Shown one piece after another: positions 50,134-59,094 of a stretch of DNA of 64,000 nt. The notes beneath the pieces were generated by a model. It was not told the origin of the DNA, made no database searches, and saw only the letters and a list, made by a program, of their open reading frames with translations. The first letter of the stretch is position 1; the number at the start of each line of letters is the position of its first letter. Position numbers and translations under genes: made by a program. This DNA comes from Bacteroidaceae bacterium (GTDB lineage: Bacteria > Bacteroidota > Bacteroidia > Bacteroidales > Bacteroidaceae): assembly GCA_024698925.1 (NCBI GenBank), contig JAILQO010000032.1, forward strand, positions 1 to 64,000, given 5' to 3'.

Positions 50134-51180
50134 TTATCTTTTTTCTTTTTCTGCTTTCAAAATCTCCACCTCTTTTTGGAGTTGGCGTAGCTGGATGGCC
50201 ATGTCGGGCAAACTCTTGAGCGCGATATAAGAACGTGAGCAAGCCTTCGCATCGTAGGCTGGATAGCCCATGATGGTCTGCCCTGGCTTACGGATGCTGC
50301 CGGTAACACCAGCCTGTGCGGCAGCAATTGTGCGGTCTGGTATCGTGAGGTGCCCTGCAACGCCTACCTGTCCTGTCATGATACACCACTCGCCAAGGAT
50401 GGAGGATCCTGCAATACCTACCTGCCCACAAAGAATTGTGTGGGCGCCGATTTCGGAGTTGTGGCCAATCTGAACGAGGTTGTCAATTTTCACGTCCTGG
50501 CAAATATGTGTGATGCCCATGACAGCGCGATCGATACAACTGTTTGCTCCGATTTCAACATCATCATCAATGACAACGATGCCGATTTGTGGAATCTTTT
50601 CGTTGTGGCCGTCGTTGGGTTGGAACCCGAAACCGTCGGCACCGATTACAGCACCTGCATGAATGATACAGCGATTCCCAATGACGCTGTCGTAGTAAAT
50701 GGTCACATTCGGGTAGAGAATGCAGTCGCTACCTATTTTAACACCGGTGCCAACGGTGCAATGGGCATAAATCTGCACGTTGTCGCCCACCACGGCATTG
50801 TCCTCGATGACAACAAATGGTCCGATATATACGTTTTGACCAATCTTGGCACTCTCGGCGATGCAGGCTTTCGGGTCGATGCCGGTACGTTTGGGCTTCA
50901 TGCTTTCAACGAGCCCCATCAAACGAGCTACCGCTAAACGCGGGTCGTCCACTCGTACGAGAGTGGCTTTAACGGGTTGTGCCGGCTGAAATGAGGTTGG
51001 TACCAATACGACGGACGAACGTGTTTGATAAACGTAGGGCTCAAACTTCGGGTCGTAATAAAAGGAAAGTGCTCCTTCGATGCCCTCTTCAATCTTGGCG
51101 AATGTATTGACAATCACTGATGCGTTTCCTTCCACGGTCCCGTGGAGGTATTCGGCAATCTGTAATGCGGTGAAATCCAT
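50134..51180 (-). CDS. lpxD: UDP-3-O-acylglucosamine N-acyltransferase
   Basis: A 348-residue enzyme adding the second acyl chain in lipid A synthesis. The N-terminal uridine-binding domain ([19 protein letters not shown]) leads into hexapeptide repeats ([20 protein letters not shown]) with the catalytic His in [19 protein letters not shown], and a C-terminal helix ([18 protein letters not shown]). Start 51180 matches the family; an upstream in-frame codon at 51216 overlaps the -7 box. It leads the lpx operon. Confidence 0.96.
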   Translation of the reverse strand: MDFTALQIAEYLHGTVEGNASVIVNTFAKIEEGIEGALSFYYDPKFEPYVYQTRSSVVLVPTSFQPAQPVKATLVRVDDPRLAVARLMGLVESMKPKRTGIDPKACIAESAKIGQNVYIGPFVVIEDNAVVGDNVQIYAHCTVGTGVKIGSDCILYPNVTIYYDSVIGNRCIIHAGAVIGADGFGFQPNDGHNEKIPQIGIVVIDDDVEIGANSCIDRAVMGITHICQDVKIDNLVQIGHNSEIGAHTILCGQVGIAGSSILGEWCIMTGQVGVAGHLTIPDRTIAAAQAGVTGSIRKPGQTIMGYPAYDAKACSRSYIALKSLPDMAIQLRQLQKEVEILKAEKEKR

Positions 51181-51213
51181 GTCGTTTGTTAACGTTCTTT
51201 TATTATTGCGGGG

Positions 51214-51221
51214 CAAAGGTA
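51214..51221 (-). promoter_or_regulatory. -7 box of the lpxD operon
   Basis: TACCTTTG on the minus strand, 33 nt before the lpxD ATG. The nearest TTTG is only 14 nt further up (51239-51236), so the -33 element is weak. Confidence 0.55.
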
Positions 51222-51319
51222 CATTATTTATTGGACAAATGCTAATTTTTGTAAAGAAAAATAGCCTTCAGAGGTTCTTTTTAGGTAAAAATGACCATTT
51301 TTGTATGTTGTATATCCCG

Positions 51320-53482
51320 TTAGGCATTATTTGTTGAGCGCCTTCGAACGGAATAGACGGCAAAACCGTGTATTAATTTCTTGTGGAGGCGTAATGCCTT
51401 TGTTTCGGATGTGAGCCATCTTCCTAAATAGTTGATACTCTTGCTGCTATATTCAAACCGCGTGCGTCGGTGAATCTCGCTCGCCATCTCGCTGACGCTC
51501 AGCCATTGTGTACTGCCATCATCTATGATCGTCGGTTCGTAGACTTCCATGAAACGGTTTACTTCTGGACGTAGGTTTGCAAAGCGTGCATTGTGTGCTT
51601 CAATCAGTCGTATTTCATCCAATGTGAAATAGCTACGATGTAAATGGCGGTAAAGCTCCTGATGTGCTTGACTGTAGAGTGCTGCGTACGGCATGTCGCT
51701 TTGTGTGTCGATGTACTGCCCGTCGTTGATTTCCGCTGCGATGAATCGACGACTGCTACTGGGGTTGTTGAGAATATCGCCTACGCTGGTTGTGGCAATG
51801 AATGATGCCACGCGCGGCAGATCGACAAGAGCTGTTCCATAGGGGCGACGTCCTTTGAAACTGCTTCTCAGTAGGATCCCTTTGAGAAATTCTTGTTGGA
51901 TTCTTTCGCTAATTTGATAAAAATCGTTTAAGTTGATGAGCAGGCTGGTTGTCAGCATACGCTCCATTTCCTGCTTGTTGGAGAAATCCACGAGCTCGCG
52001 ATAACCTATTCTCCTTAATTTTGGTGGGAGAATAAGCTGCCCGAATGTGCTCTTTCCGCATCCTTGTGGACCAATGAGCAGTGGCACGATGGCATTGTCG
52101 TGCATCTGATTGAATCCTGCCCATTGTGCTACCATTCCGAGAAACCACGTGTGAAACCAATCGCGCCAGTGTGGGTTGTCGCTGGGGACGCGGTCGGCGA
52201 GCGCGCCGATATAATCTGTTTTCCCGTCCCATTCCATGCTAACTTCATTGAGGTAGGCGCGGGCAGCGTTGTAGCTTCTAACACGCGTTGAACCAAGGAA
52301 ACGTTTGATGTCACGGTCGTAAACCTCGATGCCGTTTTCCATAGCTTCTTGGATCATCGTGTTCATGATGCGCGTGTCTAATGGCGTAAAGTCGAATGAG
52401 CTCGAATGATTCGGCCGGTATTCCACGCCATTAGCGAGCTCGTTAAAGCGTAGGTCATAACGCTCGTTCAGGAATGCTTGTAGTTCCATGGTCAGTTCCT
52501 GCATGCTGCGACGTGTTGGCGGATTCTTGCGAGGCTGTGAGAGATAGGCACTTTCAATGATGGTGTGTCCGTGCTCTTCAGTGTCGATATGGTTACGGAT
52601 CCAACGTTTGCTTTGTTCGAAAGTTTCGTATATTGGAATGCCGAGTTTTGCGCAGTTTTGTGCAATGATAGCAAGCTGCTCCTCGTAGCTCAATGTCTCC
52701 TCGTTGTTGCTTAACACCTCTGCATCGCTGTCGGCTTGTCCTTCTATGGCTTCGCGCATTTGTCGCACTGCAAGAGCAAATTGCATACTGTAGCGTCTTC
52801 TTTTGTCTGCGCCTGGCTTGATAGCGTTTCGTGCATATTCTTGCGCGCGCTCCTCAGCGACAAGCAGTTCGCCTGCAAGCTCATTGCTGTCTATGGTGAT
52901 TGGGGCTGCCTGTGGGGCATGGTATGCTTCTGGATCCCAAGTCAACCGGAACATGTCGTGTGGCGTAGCCTGTTTATTACGTAGAGGCTGCCCAAGGAAT
53001 GTGGCATACACCTTCGCGCTCATCTCATAAAGATGCCTATGGAAGATATTTATTAGGGATACTTCGCTGGGTAACGTGCCGTCAGTGAGTGTGCCGCGTA
53101 CCATAATCTTTACACTACGACCGCTGGCGCCAACGAACGCGGCCAGCGTCGTTGGCCATGCTGCTGCGCGGCGCTTGACGTCATTGGCTTCATTGGCGTT
53201 ATTCAGATTCTGTACCTCGAGAAGTACAACACCGTTATATGATGTGGTAAAACGTCCGTTGGGCTTCTTGAGTGAGTCTAAGCCTGGACAGATACGTGGC
53301 AAGTCTTCGATGAGGTGCCAATGAGAGGACGGTAGAAGCGTAGGGAGTTCCTCCCGAAGTGCTTCTACCGTCTCTTTCAACCTTGCATCATCCCTGATGC
53401 GAGCCATTAACGGCTCCATACCCAATGAGCTGACACGCTCTCTCTTACTCCTTATCGTCTTATTATAGAGGGTGACGTTCAT
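51320..53482 (-). CDS. BT4734-like/VapE-type primase-helicase protein
   Basis: A 720-residue protein. The N-terminal third (LIEDLPRICPGLDSLKK, TSYNGVVLLEVQNLNN) resembles the BT4734-like domain found before primase-helicases in Bacteroidales mobile DNA. The C-terminal part is a VapE/D5-like P-loop ATPase: Walker A IGPQGCGKST with Lys477, LINLNDFYQIS as the Walker B-like strand, and FIATTSVGDILNNPSSSRRF as sensor and arginine finger region. Such proteins serve plasmid, phage or satellite replication. Here it stands alone between lpxD and pyrF with no integrase, relaxase or phage gene nearby. ATG 53482 is chosen because an in-frame TTG at 53506 overlaps the -7 box. Confidence 0.8.
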   Translation of the reverse strand: MNVTLYNKTIRSKRERVSSLGMEPLMARIRDDARLKETVEALREELPTLLPSSHWHLIEDLPRICPGLDSLKKPNGRFTTSYNGVVLLEVQNLNNANEANDVKRRAAAWPTTLAAFVGASGRSVKIMVRGTLTDGTLPSEVSLINIFHRHLYEMSAKVYATFLGQPLRNKQATPHDMFRLTWDPEAYHAPQAAPITIDSNELAGELLVAEERAQEYARNAIKPGADKRRRYSMQFALAVRQMREAIEGQADSDAEVLSNNEETLSYEEQLAIIAQNCAKLGIPIYETFEQSKRWIRNHIDTEEHGHTIIESAYLSQPRKNPPTRRSMQELTMELQAFLNERYDLRFNELANGVEYRPNHSSSFDFTPLDTRIMNTMIQEAMENGIEVYDRDIKRFLGSTRVRSYNAARAYLNEVSMEWDGKTDYIGALADRVPSDNPHWRDWFHTWFLGMVAQWAGFNQMHDNAIVPLLIGPQGCGKSTFGQLILPPKLRRIGYRELVDFSNKQEMERMLTTSLLINLNDFYQISERIQQEFLKGILLRSSFKGRRPYGTALVDLPRVASFIATTSVGDILNNPSSSRRFIAAEINDGQYIDTQSDMPYAALYSQAHQELYRHLHRSYFTLDEIRLIEAHNARFANLRPEVNRFMEVYEPTIIDDGSTQWLSVSEMASEIHRRTRFEYSSKSINYLGRWLTSETKALRLHKKLIHGFAVYSVRRRSTNNA

Positions 53483-53503
53483 AACCCTTACTCTTTTCTG
53501 TTG

Positions 53504-53535
53504 CAAAGGTATGAGTTTTTTTTGATCCCACCAAA
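53504..53535 (-). promoter_or_regulatory. Promoter of the primase-helicase gene
   Basis: TTTG (53535-53532), 20 nt, then TACCTTTG (53511-53504) on the minus strand; a full match to the Bacteroidota promoter, 21 nt before the ATG. Confidence 0.75.
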
Positions 53536-53633
53536 TAAAATGTTCAAAAAATGCGCGAAATAAGGTAAAATATTAGAACTTTGTTTGTATTTTCGTGATA
53601 TATTGTTTATTTCAACACCTAAATTAAGATAAA

Positions 53634-53686
53634 GTCCACCCAGTTAAATATTTAAATATTAAGATAATAACCTATTTTAGGTGGAC
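53634..53686. repeat. Inverted repeat GTCCACC...GGTGGAC in an AT-rich intergenic region
   Basis: Perfect 7-bp arms at 53634-53640 and 53680-53686 enclose 39 nt that are almost all A/T and contain the palindrome AATATTTAAATATT. It lies in the gene-free stretch 53536-53783, upstream of the primase-helicase gene and beyond the pyrF terminator. It may be an operator, a replication-linked site or an old element end; nothing decides between these. Confidence 0.5.
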
Positions 53687-53783
53687 AGTTGTTAATATTT
53701 TCATTTACTCTTCAATTTTTTGATTCAAAATTGTCTTAGGAAATATGGTCGTTTTTCCCGAGAATTCTGGTTTGTTTACCAGG

Positions 53784-53830
53784 GAAAAACAAAAATCCTC
53801 CGGAAGCGTGGTTGTATGCTTCCGGAGGAT
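53784..53830 (-). terminator. Terminator of the prfA-pyrF operon
   Basis: A perfect 13-bp stem (53795-53807 with 53818-53830, ATCCTCCGGAAGC and its complement) is followed on the minus strand by ATTTTTGTTTTT. It lies 20 nt past the pyrF stop. Confidence 0.92.
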
Positions 53831-53850
53831 GAAACGTATGCTTACTGGTC

Positions 53851-54795
53851 TTAAAGTCCTTTTTCGTGTAGGATTTTGGCCATTTGTTGTTGTACTTCCT
53901 GAGCCTTGTGCGCGGCTACTTCGGCGAAACGTTCGCTTGTATCGGCGTAGATGATAGCGCGGGAACTATTGACAATGAGGCCGCAGTGGTCGTTCCATCC
54001 GTATTTGCAGACCTCTTCAAGGCTACCTCCTTGGGCACCGATGCCAGGGACAAGTAGGAAATGATCCGGGGCAAGACGGCGGATATTAGCAAAGGCGCTG
54101 CCTTGTGTGGCGCCTACGACGTACATGAGAAGACCCTCTCCTTGTTGCACTCCATTAGGGTGGGGGACTATTGTCGTGTTAGCTACATTTTGTGCAAGAT
54201 AGTTCTTGACCCATTCTTGGCTGCGCAGAATCACGCGCTCAAACAGCTGCATGGATTCCTCTGTTTGTTCGTTTCCCTCTTTCGCGGGAGAGATGACATG
54301 GAGGGTCTGGAAGTCATGACTACCTTTGTTGCTGGTCAACGCCAGAAGGATGACCCATTTGCCTTCGTAACCAAGGAAGGGTGTTACAGAGTCTTCGCCC
54401 ATGTATGGGGCGACAGTTACTGCATCGACGTCAATCTCTTCAAAGAATGTGCGGGCGTAAAGGGCGCTGGTATTGCCAATATCGCCACGTTTGGCATCAG
54501 CAATAATAAATTGGTCTGGGTAATTCTCGCGGATATACTTCACGGTTTTCTCAAAGGCAATCCATCCTTTTACGCCGTGTGCCTCATAGAAAGCTAGGTT
54601 CGGCTTGAAGGCGATGCAGTAAGGTGCCGTGGCATCGATGATGGCCTTGTTGAACTCAAAGATGGCATCGAAACCCTCTTCGGCTTTTTCCTTCTCGATG
54701 AGGAACTGTGGCACCTTTTTCAGGTCGGTGTCCAATCCTACACACAGGAAGCTTTGCTTCCGCTTGATATTCTCAAATAGTTGTTCTCTTGTCAT
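53851..54795 (-). CDS. pyrF: Orotidine-5'-phosphate decarboxylase (long type)
   Basis: A 314-residue enzyme that decarboxylates OMP to UMP, the last step of UMP synthesis. The catalytic Lys/Asp motif is [19 protein letters not shown] and the start [14 protein letters not shown] holds the first substrate Asp. The length and C-terminal layout ([16 protein letters not shown]) match the longer type-2 family found in Bacteroidota. It follows prfA by 25 nt and ends at a strong terminator. It consumes the product of the pathway fed by carbamoyl phosphate. Confidence 0.95.
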   Translation of the reverse strand: MTREQLFENIKRKQSFLCVGLDTDLKKVPQFLIEKEKAEEGFDAIFEFNKAIIDATAPYCIAFKPNLAFYEAHGVKGWIAFEKTVKYIRENYPDQFIIADAKRGDIGNTSALYARTFFEEIDVDAVTVAPYMGEDSVTPFLGYEGKWVILLALTSNKGSHDFQTLHVISPAKEGNEQTEESMQLFERVILRSQEWVKNYLAQNVANTTIVPHPNGVQQGEGLLMYVVGATQGSAFANIRRLAPDHFLLVPGIGAQGGSLEEVCKYGWNDHCGLIVNSSRAIIYADTSERFAEVAAHKAQEVQQQMAKILHEKGL

Positions 54796-54820
54796 AATTT
54801 ATAAATCATTGATGAAGAGA

Positions 54821-55936
54821 TTAAAGGGCTGATTCCTTCAATCTCTCTGCGTTCTCTGCAACGATGAGGCGATCGATACATTCTTGAATATCGCCATCCA
54901 TGAATGCCGCGAGGTTGTAGATGGTGTAGCCAATGCGGTGATCGGTGATGCGCCCTTGCGGATAGTTGTAGGTGCGGATCTTAGCGGAACGGTCACCCGT
55001 ACTGACCATCGTCTTACGGCGACTGGCGATGTCATCGATATACTTTTGGTGCTCCTTATCATATATAAATGTACGCAAGCGCGCGAGCGCGCGTTCCTTA
55101 TTCTTAGGTTGGTCGCGTGTTTCAGTACATTCAATGAGGATTTCCTCAGTCTCACCGGTGACGGGGTTCGTCCACATATATCTGGCGCGCACGCCCGATT
55201 CTACCTTGTTCACGTTCTGTCCACCCGCGCCCTGGCTTCGGAAGGTATCCCACTTGATGGCACCCTCGTTGATTTCCACATCGAACTCCTCGGCCTCAGG
55301 CAATACTGCGACGGTGGCTGCGCTGGTATGTACGCGTCCTTGTGTCTCCGTGGCAGGCACGCGTTGGACGCGATGTACGCCGCTTTCATATTTCAATGTG
55401 CCGTACACTTTTTCGCCTGTGACGCTGAAAATGATTTCTTTATATCCGCCAGCTGCGCCTTCCGTGAAACTACTGATGGCAATTTTCCAGCCTTTCGTCT
55501 CACAGTATTTGGAGTACATGCGGAAGAGGTCGCCAGCGAAGAGGGCGGCCTCATCGCCACCAGTTCCGCCGCGAATCTCCATGATGACATTCTTGTCATC
55601 TTCGGGATCGGCGGGGATGAGTAGCAGTTTGATGTCTTCTTCCAGTTGTGGAATACGTTCCTGCGCCGCATTGAGCTCCTCGCGTGCCATTTCCTTGATA
55701 TCGGGATCGTCTTCGCTGGCGAGCATTTCCTTAGCCTCTTCAATTGTGGTAAGGGCCTGCACATATTCGCGGCGTTTCTTGACGATGGCACCCAGGTCTT
55801 TGTATTCCTTCGTTAGCTTGACATAGCGCCGTTGGTCAGCGATGACTGCGGGGTCGGTAATGAGCGTTCCTACTTCCTCGTAGCGGCTCACTAAACCTTC
55901 AAGTCTGTCTAACAGTTCGTTGTTTTCTATAGCCAT
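54821..55936 (-). CDS. prfA: Peptide chain release factor 1
   Basis: A 371-residue factor that ends translation at UAA and UAG. GAGGQNVNKVES holds the GGQ loop that triggers peptidyl-tRNA hydrolysis, and RVPATETQGRVHTSAATVAV holds the PxT stop-codon reader (PAT). Start 55936 gives MAIENNELLDRLEGL; an upstream frame extension to 56035 runs through the promoter and is rejected. It is followed by pyrF. Confidence 0.96.
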   Translation of the reverse strand: MAIENNELLDRLEGLVSRYEEVGTLITDPAVIADQRRYVKLTKEYKDLGAIVKKRREYVQALTTIEEAKEMLASEDDPDIKEMAREELNAAQERIPQLEEDIKLLLIPADPEDDKNVIMEIRGGTGGDEAALFAGDLFRMYSKYCETKGWKIAISSFTEGAAGGYKEIIFSVTGEKVYGTLKYESGVHRVQRVPATETQGRVHTSAATVAVLPEAEEFDVEINEGAIKWDTFRSQGAGGQNVNKVESGVRARYMWTNPVTGETEEILIECTETRDQPKNKERALARLRTFIYDKEHQKYIDDIASRRKTMVSTGDRSAKIRTYNYPQGRITDHRIGYTIYNLAAFMDGDIQECIDRLIVAENAERLKESAL

Positions 55937-55958
55937 ATCATGTTTTTTAATTTGCGTG

Positions 55959-55989
55959 CAAAGGTAAATACTTTCTGCCAATCGGCAAA
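55959..55989 (-). promoter_or_regulatory. Promoter of prfA-pyrF
   Basis: TTTG (55989-55986), 19 nt, then TACCTTTG (55966-55959), 22 nt before the prfA ATG on the minus strand. Confidence 0.7.
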
Positions 55990-56074
55990 ACAAAACGTCA
56001 TAATCGCATGCAATAACCTGAAAAAACTGCACCAAACCGGTAAATACATGATGGGAACCGTCAAAGAAATACGA

Positions 56075-56104
56075 AATCGGCCTCGCCTAATAGCGGGGCC
56101 GATT
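56075..56104 (-). terminator. Terminator after tRNA-Val
   Basis: A 12-bp stem (AATCGGCCTCGC 56075-56086 with GCGGGGCCGATT 56093-56104, one G-T pair) lies 11 nt past the tRNA on the minus strand, followed by a T-rich run (TTCGTATTTCTTTG). Confidence 0.75.
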
Positions 56105-56115
56105 CCGTATTCTGG

Positions 56116-56190
56116 TAGGAACGATCGGGCTCGAACCGATGACCTCTTCAATGTGACTGAAGCGCTCTGAACCAACTGAGCTACGCTCCT
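56116..56190 (-). tRNA. tRNA-Val (anticodon CAC)
   Basis: A 75-nt cloverleaf on the minus strand: acceptor AGGAGCG with CGTTCCT, D stem GCTC/GAGC, anticodon stem CTTCA/TGAAG with loop GTCACAT (CAC at 34-36, A37), and T arm ATCGG-TTCGAGC-CCGAT, discriminator A. CCA is not encoded. CAC reads the valine codon GUG. Confidence 0.95.
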
Positions 56191-56209
56191 ATCCTCTGTT
56201 TTGCGGCTG

Positions 56210-56240
56210 CAAAGGTACTGCTTTCTTTCGAAACAGCCAA
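56210..56240 (-). promoter_or_regulatory. Promoter of tRNA-Val
   Basis: TTG (56240-56238), 20 nt, then TACCTTTG (56217-56210), 19 nt before the mature tRNA 5' end on the minus strand. Confidence 0.65.
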
Positions 56241-56292
56241 CGAAAACCGCAAATAATTTCGAATTGACGTGAATATTAGTCTTATTTATCCG

Positions 56293-57459
56293 TCAATAGT
56301 TGAACTCTCCAAACTCGCTGCGGATGGTTAGGCTCTTCGGTCCTTCTTCGATGTGCCCGATGACTTGAGCATCAATGTTGAAGTTCTTGCTGATGGCAAT
56401 GACTTTCTCAGCATCCTCGGGACTGACATAGACTTCCAGACGATGGCCGCAGTTGAAGACCTTGTACATCTCGCTCCAGTCAGCACCACTTTCCTCGACG
56501 ATGATGCGGAAGAGGGGCGGGACAGGGAACATGTTGTCCTTGATGACGCGGCAGTTCTCACCTACGAAATGCAACACTTTTGTCTGGGCACCACCCGTGC
56601 AATGCACCATACCGTGAATACGTGGGCGCAGCTCATCTAGCAGCCGACGAACGACTGGGGCGTAGGTGCGGGTCGGGGATAATACAAGTTTTCCTATATT
56701 GGCACCGGCGGCACCCATATCGGTTAATTTGTATTTACCGCTATAAACCAACTCTTCAGGAACCGCTTTGTCGTAGGTCTCGGGATATTTCTCGGCAATG
56801 TATTTACTGAAGACGTCGTGGCGTGCGGACGTAAGGCCGTTGCTGCCCATGCCGCCGTTATATTCCTTTTCATACGTGGCCTGCCCGAAACTGGCCAAGC
56901 CTACGATGACATCACCCGGACGGATGTTGGCGTTGTTGATGACATCGCTGCGCTTCATGCGACAAGTGACGGTGCTATCAACGATGATTGTGCGGACCAG
57001 ATCGCCTACGTCTGCAGTCTCGCCGCCCGTTCCGTAGATGCCAATGCCCATCTCACGCAACTCCGCCATCAGCTCATCGGTGCCATTGATGATGGCAGAG
57101 ATGACCTCGCCGGGGATGAGCATTTTGTTGCGTCCGATGGTGCTGCTGACGAGGATGTTGTCCACGGCACCTACGCAGAGCAGGTCATCAGTGTTCATGA
57201 TGAGTGCGTCCTGTGCAATGCCTTTCCACACACTGAGATCGCCCGTCTCGCGCCAGTAGGCGTATGCCAGGCTGGATTTGGTGCCGGCGCCGTCGGCGTG
57301 CATGATATTACAGTACTCCGGATCGCCGCCGAGGATGTCTGGGATAATCTTACAGAAGGCCTGAGGGAAGATACCTTTATCAATGTTCTTGATAGCGGCG
57401 TGTACGTCCTCTTTGGCGGCAGAGACGCCGCGGGCCATATAACGTTGCTTGCTGTCCAT
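56293..57459 (-). CDS. purM: Phosphoribosylformylglycinamidine cyclo-ligase (AIR synthetase)
   Basis: A 388-residue cytoplasmic enzyme of purine synthesis, closing the imidazole ring of AIR with ATP. It belongs to the PurM/PurL fold: the glycine-rich HADGAGTKSSLAYAYW loop binds substrate and ATP, MNTDDLLCVGA has the metal-binding acidic pair, and GIYGTGGETADVGDLV completes the site. Longer than E. coli PurM (about 345), as in other Bacteroidota. Its ATG overlaps the lemA stop by one nucleotide (TAATG). Confidence 0.92.
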   Translation of the reverse strand: MDSKQRYMARGVSAAKEDVHAAIKNIDKGIFPQAFCKIIPDILGGDPEYCNIMHADGAGTKSSLAYAYWRETGDLSVWKGIAQDALIMNTDDLLCVGAVDNILVSSTIGRNKMLIPGEVISAIINGTDELMAELREMGIGIYGTGGETADVGDLVRTIIVDSTVTCRMKRSDVINNANIRPGDVIVGLASFGQATYEKEYNGGMGSNGLTSARHDVFSKYIAEKYPETYDKAVPEELVYSGKYKLTDMGAAGANIGKLVLSPTRTYAPVVRRLLDELRPRIHGMVHCTGGAQTKVLHFVGENCRVIKDNMFPVPPLFRIIVEESGADWSEMYKVFNCGHRLEVYVSPEDAEKVIAISKNFNIDAQVIGHIEEGPKSLTIRSEFGEFNY

Positions 57460-58037
57460 TAGAATTCTACTGTGGGTGCCTTCTCAGCTCCAGCTTCCGC
57501 TGCAAATGGGGATTTCTTCTCGAAGCCGAAGATCATGGCCCAGATATTATTGGGGAAGCGGCGGACGCTGACGTTGTACGTCTGAACGGCTTCGTTGTAG
57601 ATGCGGCGTGCTTCAGCGATGCGGTTCTCCGTGCCTTCCAACTGAGCCTGCAGTTCACTGAACTGTTCATTGGCCTTCAAGTCGGGATAGTTCTCAGAGA
57701 TGGCGAGCAGGCGACCGAGGGCCTGACTCACTTCGCCTTGTGCGGCCTGATATTCTGCCAGCTTCTCGGGCGTGAGCTCGTCGGCATTGAGTGTGATTTG
57801 TGTGGCTCTGCTGCGTGCTGCAACGACCGCCTCTAATGTCTCACTCTCGTGAGCGGCATAGCCTTTGACCGTGCTGACGAGGTTCGGGATAAGGTCTGCG
57901 CGACGTTGATACTGCGTCTGGACGTCTGCCCACTTCTGTTCCACGGTTTCTTCCTGCTCAACGAGCTTGTTGTAGGTGCAACTGGTGAAAGTCATTGTTG
58001 CCAGGATGGCTACCAAAATTGATTTCAATGTCTTCAT
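57459..58037 (-). CDS. LemA family lipoprotein
   Basis: A 192-residue protein with a lipobox (FTSC, Cys20) and a long helical hairpin body (VEQKWADVQTQYQRRADLIP, NLVSTVKGYAAHESETL, ENYPDLKANEQFSELQAQLE), the LemA signature. Its role is not settled; LemA genes are often paired, as here, with a TPM-domain gene (75 nt upstream). The coding sequence runs into purM with a 1-nt overlap. Confidence 0.92.
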   Translation of the reverse strand: MKTLKSILVAILATMTFTSCTYNKLVEQEETVEQKWADVQTQYQRRADLIPNLVSTVKGYAAHESETLEAVVAARSRATQITLNADELTPEKLAEYQAAQGEVSQALGRLLAISENYPDLKANEQFSELQAQLEGTENRIAEARRIYNEAVQTYNVSVRRFPNNIWAMIFGFEKKSPFAAEAGAEKAPTVEF

Positions 58038-58069
58038 AATTGTATGGTTTTGTTGATTATTGATTGCTT

Positions 58070-58105
58070 ATGGGGCTCATGGGGCCAATGGGGCTTATGG
58101 GACAT
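58070..58105. repeat. 9-nt tandem repeat (ATGGGGCTT-like), four units
   Basis: Four units, ATGGGGCTC, ATGGGGCCA, ATGGGGCTT and ATGGGACAT, fill half of the gap between the lemA and TPM genes. The same unit occurs at 61774-61842 and, in complement, at 63002-63055. Confidence 0.85.
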
Positions 58106-58112
58106 TGGTCTA

Positions 58113-59033
58113 TTAGAACCTGCCTCCGGCACCGCCACCTCCAAAGGAGCCGCCTCCGAAGTGGCCACCGAAATGGCCTCCGCTGAATCCTCCACCGCCA
58201 TGGAAGAATGTGCTGCCCAGGATACCGCCGGCTGCTGCCGCGCCACCATTGTGATGCATATCTTCATCCCAATGTATCTCTTTGGTGAAATGACAATGTG
58301 TACAGCGGTAGGTGTCGTGGTGGGTACGTTTGCCTAATAGATGGTTGGTTGTTGTGCGTCGGCTGATGCGCTTCATCTTATACTGATGACAGCTGGGGCA
58401 GTAGCTCTTCTTGCGCCGATCAAAGAGGATGGCCAGGAGAATGATCAGTATGCCGAGAACTGACAAGAGGCTGAAGACAAAGTTGGAGATGGAATCCCCG
58501 ATATGATCGAAATCCGAGGGACCCACGAGCGAGTCGTCACCATCGACATATTTCGTGATGGCACGTACGGCGTTGAGCATCGCCTCGTCCCAGTCTCCTT
58601 CACGCAGAGCCGGTAGCATCTGACGGTTCTCGATGCGTTTGCAGATGGCATCGGGGAGGGTGCCTTCAAGTCCACGGCCTGTGAGTATATAGTAGGCACG
58701 GTCGCCAGTGGAAAGTAGGATGATGAGTCCGGTGTTCTGCTCTTTCGAGCCGATGCCGTACTTACGTCCCAGCGCCATGCAGAAGTTATAAGCGTCGCCT
58801 CCCTCAACGTGCTCCACCACGGCGAGTACCGTCTGCACGCCATGCGCTGTCTCCATTTGTCCCAGCCAAAGGTTGAGGCTGTCCACCGCCGTCTGTGACA
58901 GGATGCCGTCAGGATTGCTGACATACTGCGTCTTGTCCTCTAGGTAGGGGATGGGCAGGTTGTCTGGCGTGTAGGTGGCGGCCATGGAGATGGTCGCTAT
59001 GAGGATGAATATGTAGAATACTATTTTTCTCAT
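58113..59033 (-). CDS. TPM-domain membrane protein with zinc-ribbon and glycine-rich tail
   Basis: A 306-residue envelope protein. After a signal sequence (MRKIVFYIFILIATISMA), residues about 30-155 form a TPM domain (YVSNPDGILSQTAVDSLNLW, NTGLIILLSTGDRAYYILTG, RGLEGTLPDAICKRI). A membrane helix (FVFSLLSVLGILIILLAILF) leads to a CPSC...CTHC segment, probably a zinc ribbon, and a tail of Gly/Phe repeats (GGGGFSGGHFGGHFGGGSFG). TPM proteins in bacteria and plants assist membrane or photosystem assembly; here pairing with LemA is common, but the role is unknown. ATG 59042 is also possible. Confidence 0.85.
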   Translation of the reverse strand: MRKIVFYIFILIATISMAATYTPDNLPIPYLEDKTQYVSNPDGILSQTAVDSLNLWLGQMETAHGVQTVLAVVEHVEGGDAYNFCMALGRKYGIGSKEQNTGLIILLSTGDRAYYILTGRGLEGTLPDAICKRIENRQMLPALREGDWDEAMLNAVRAITKYVDGDDSLVGPSDFDHIGDSISNFVFSLLSVLGILIILLAILFDRRKKSYCPSCHQYKMKRISRRTTTNHLLGKRTHHDTYRCTHCHFTKEIHWDEDMHHNGGAAAAGGILGSTFFHGGGGFSGGHFGGHFGGGSFGGGGAGGRF

Positions 59034-59094
59034 ACTGGTCATTTTCCCCTTGATGGTGATCATCGGGAAATAGTAACCCAATCGCACTATATTT

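Noticed and set aside
51320-53482. Prophage or integrative element around the primase-helicase gene
   Set aside because: No integrase, capsid, relaxase or repeated attachment sites are seen, and both flanks are housekeeping operons.
58070-58105. CRISPR-like array
   Set aside because: The units are 9 nt with no spacers; no cas gene is present in the window.
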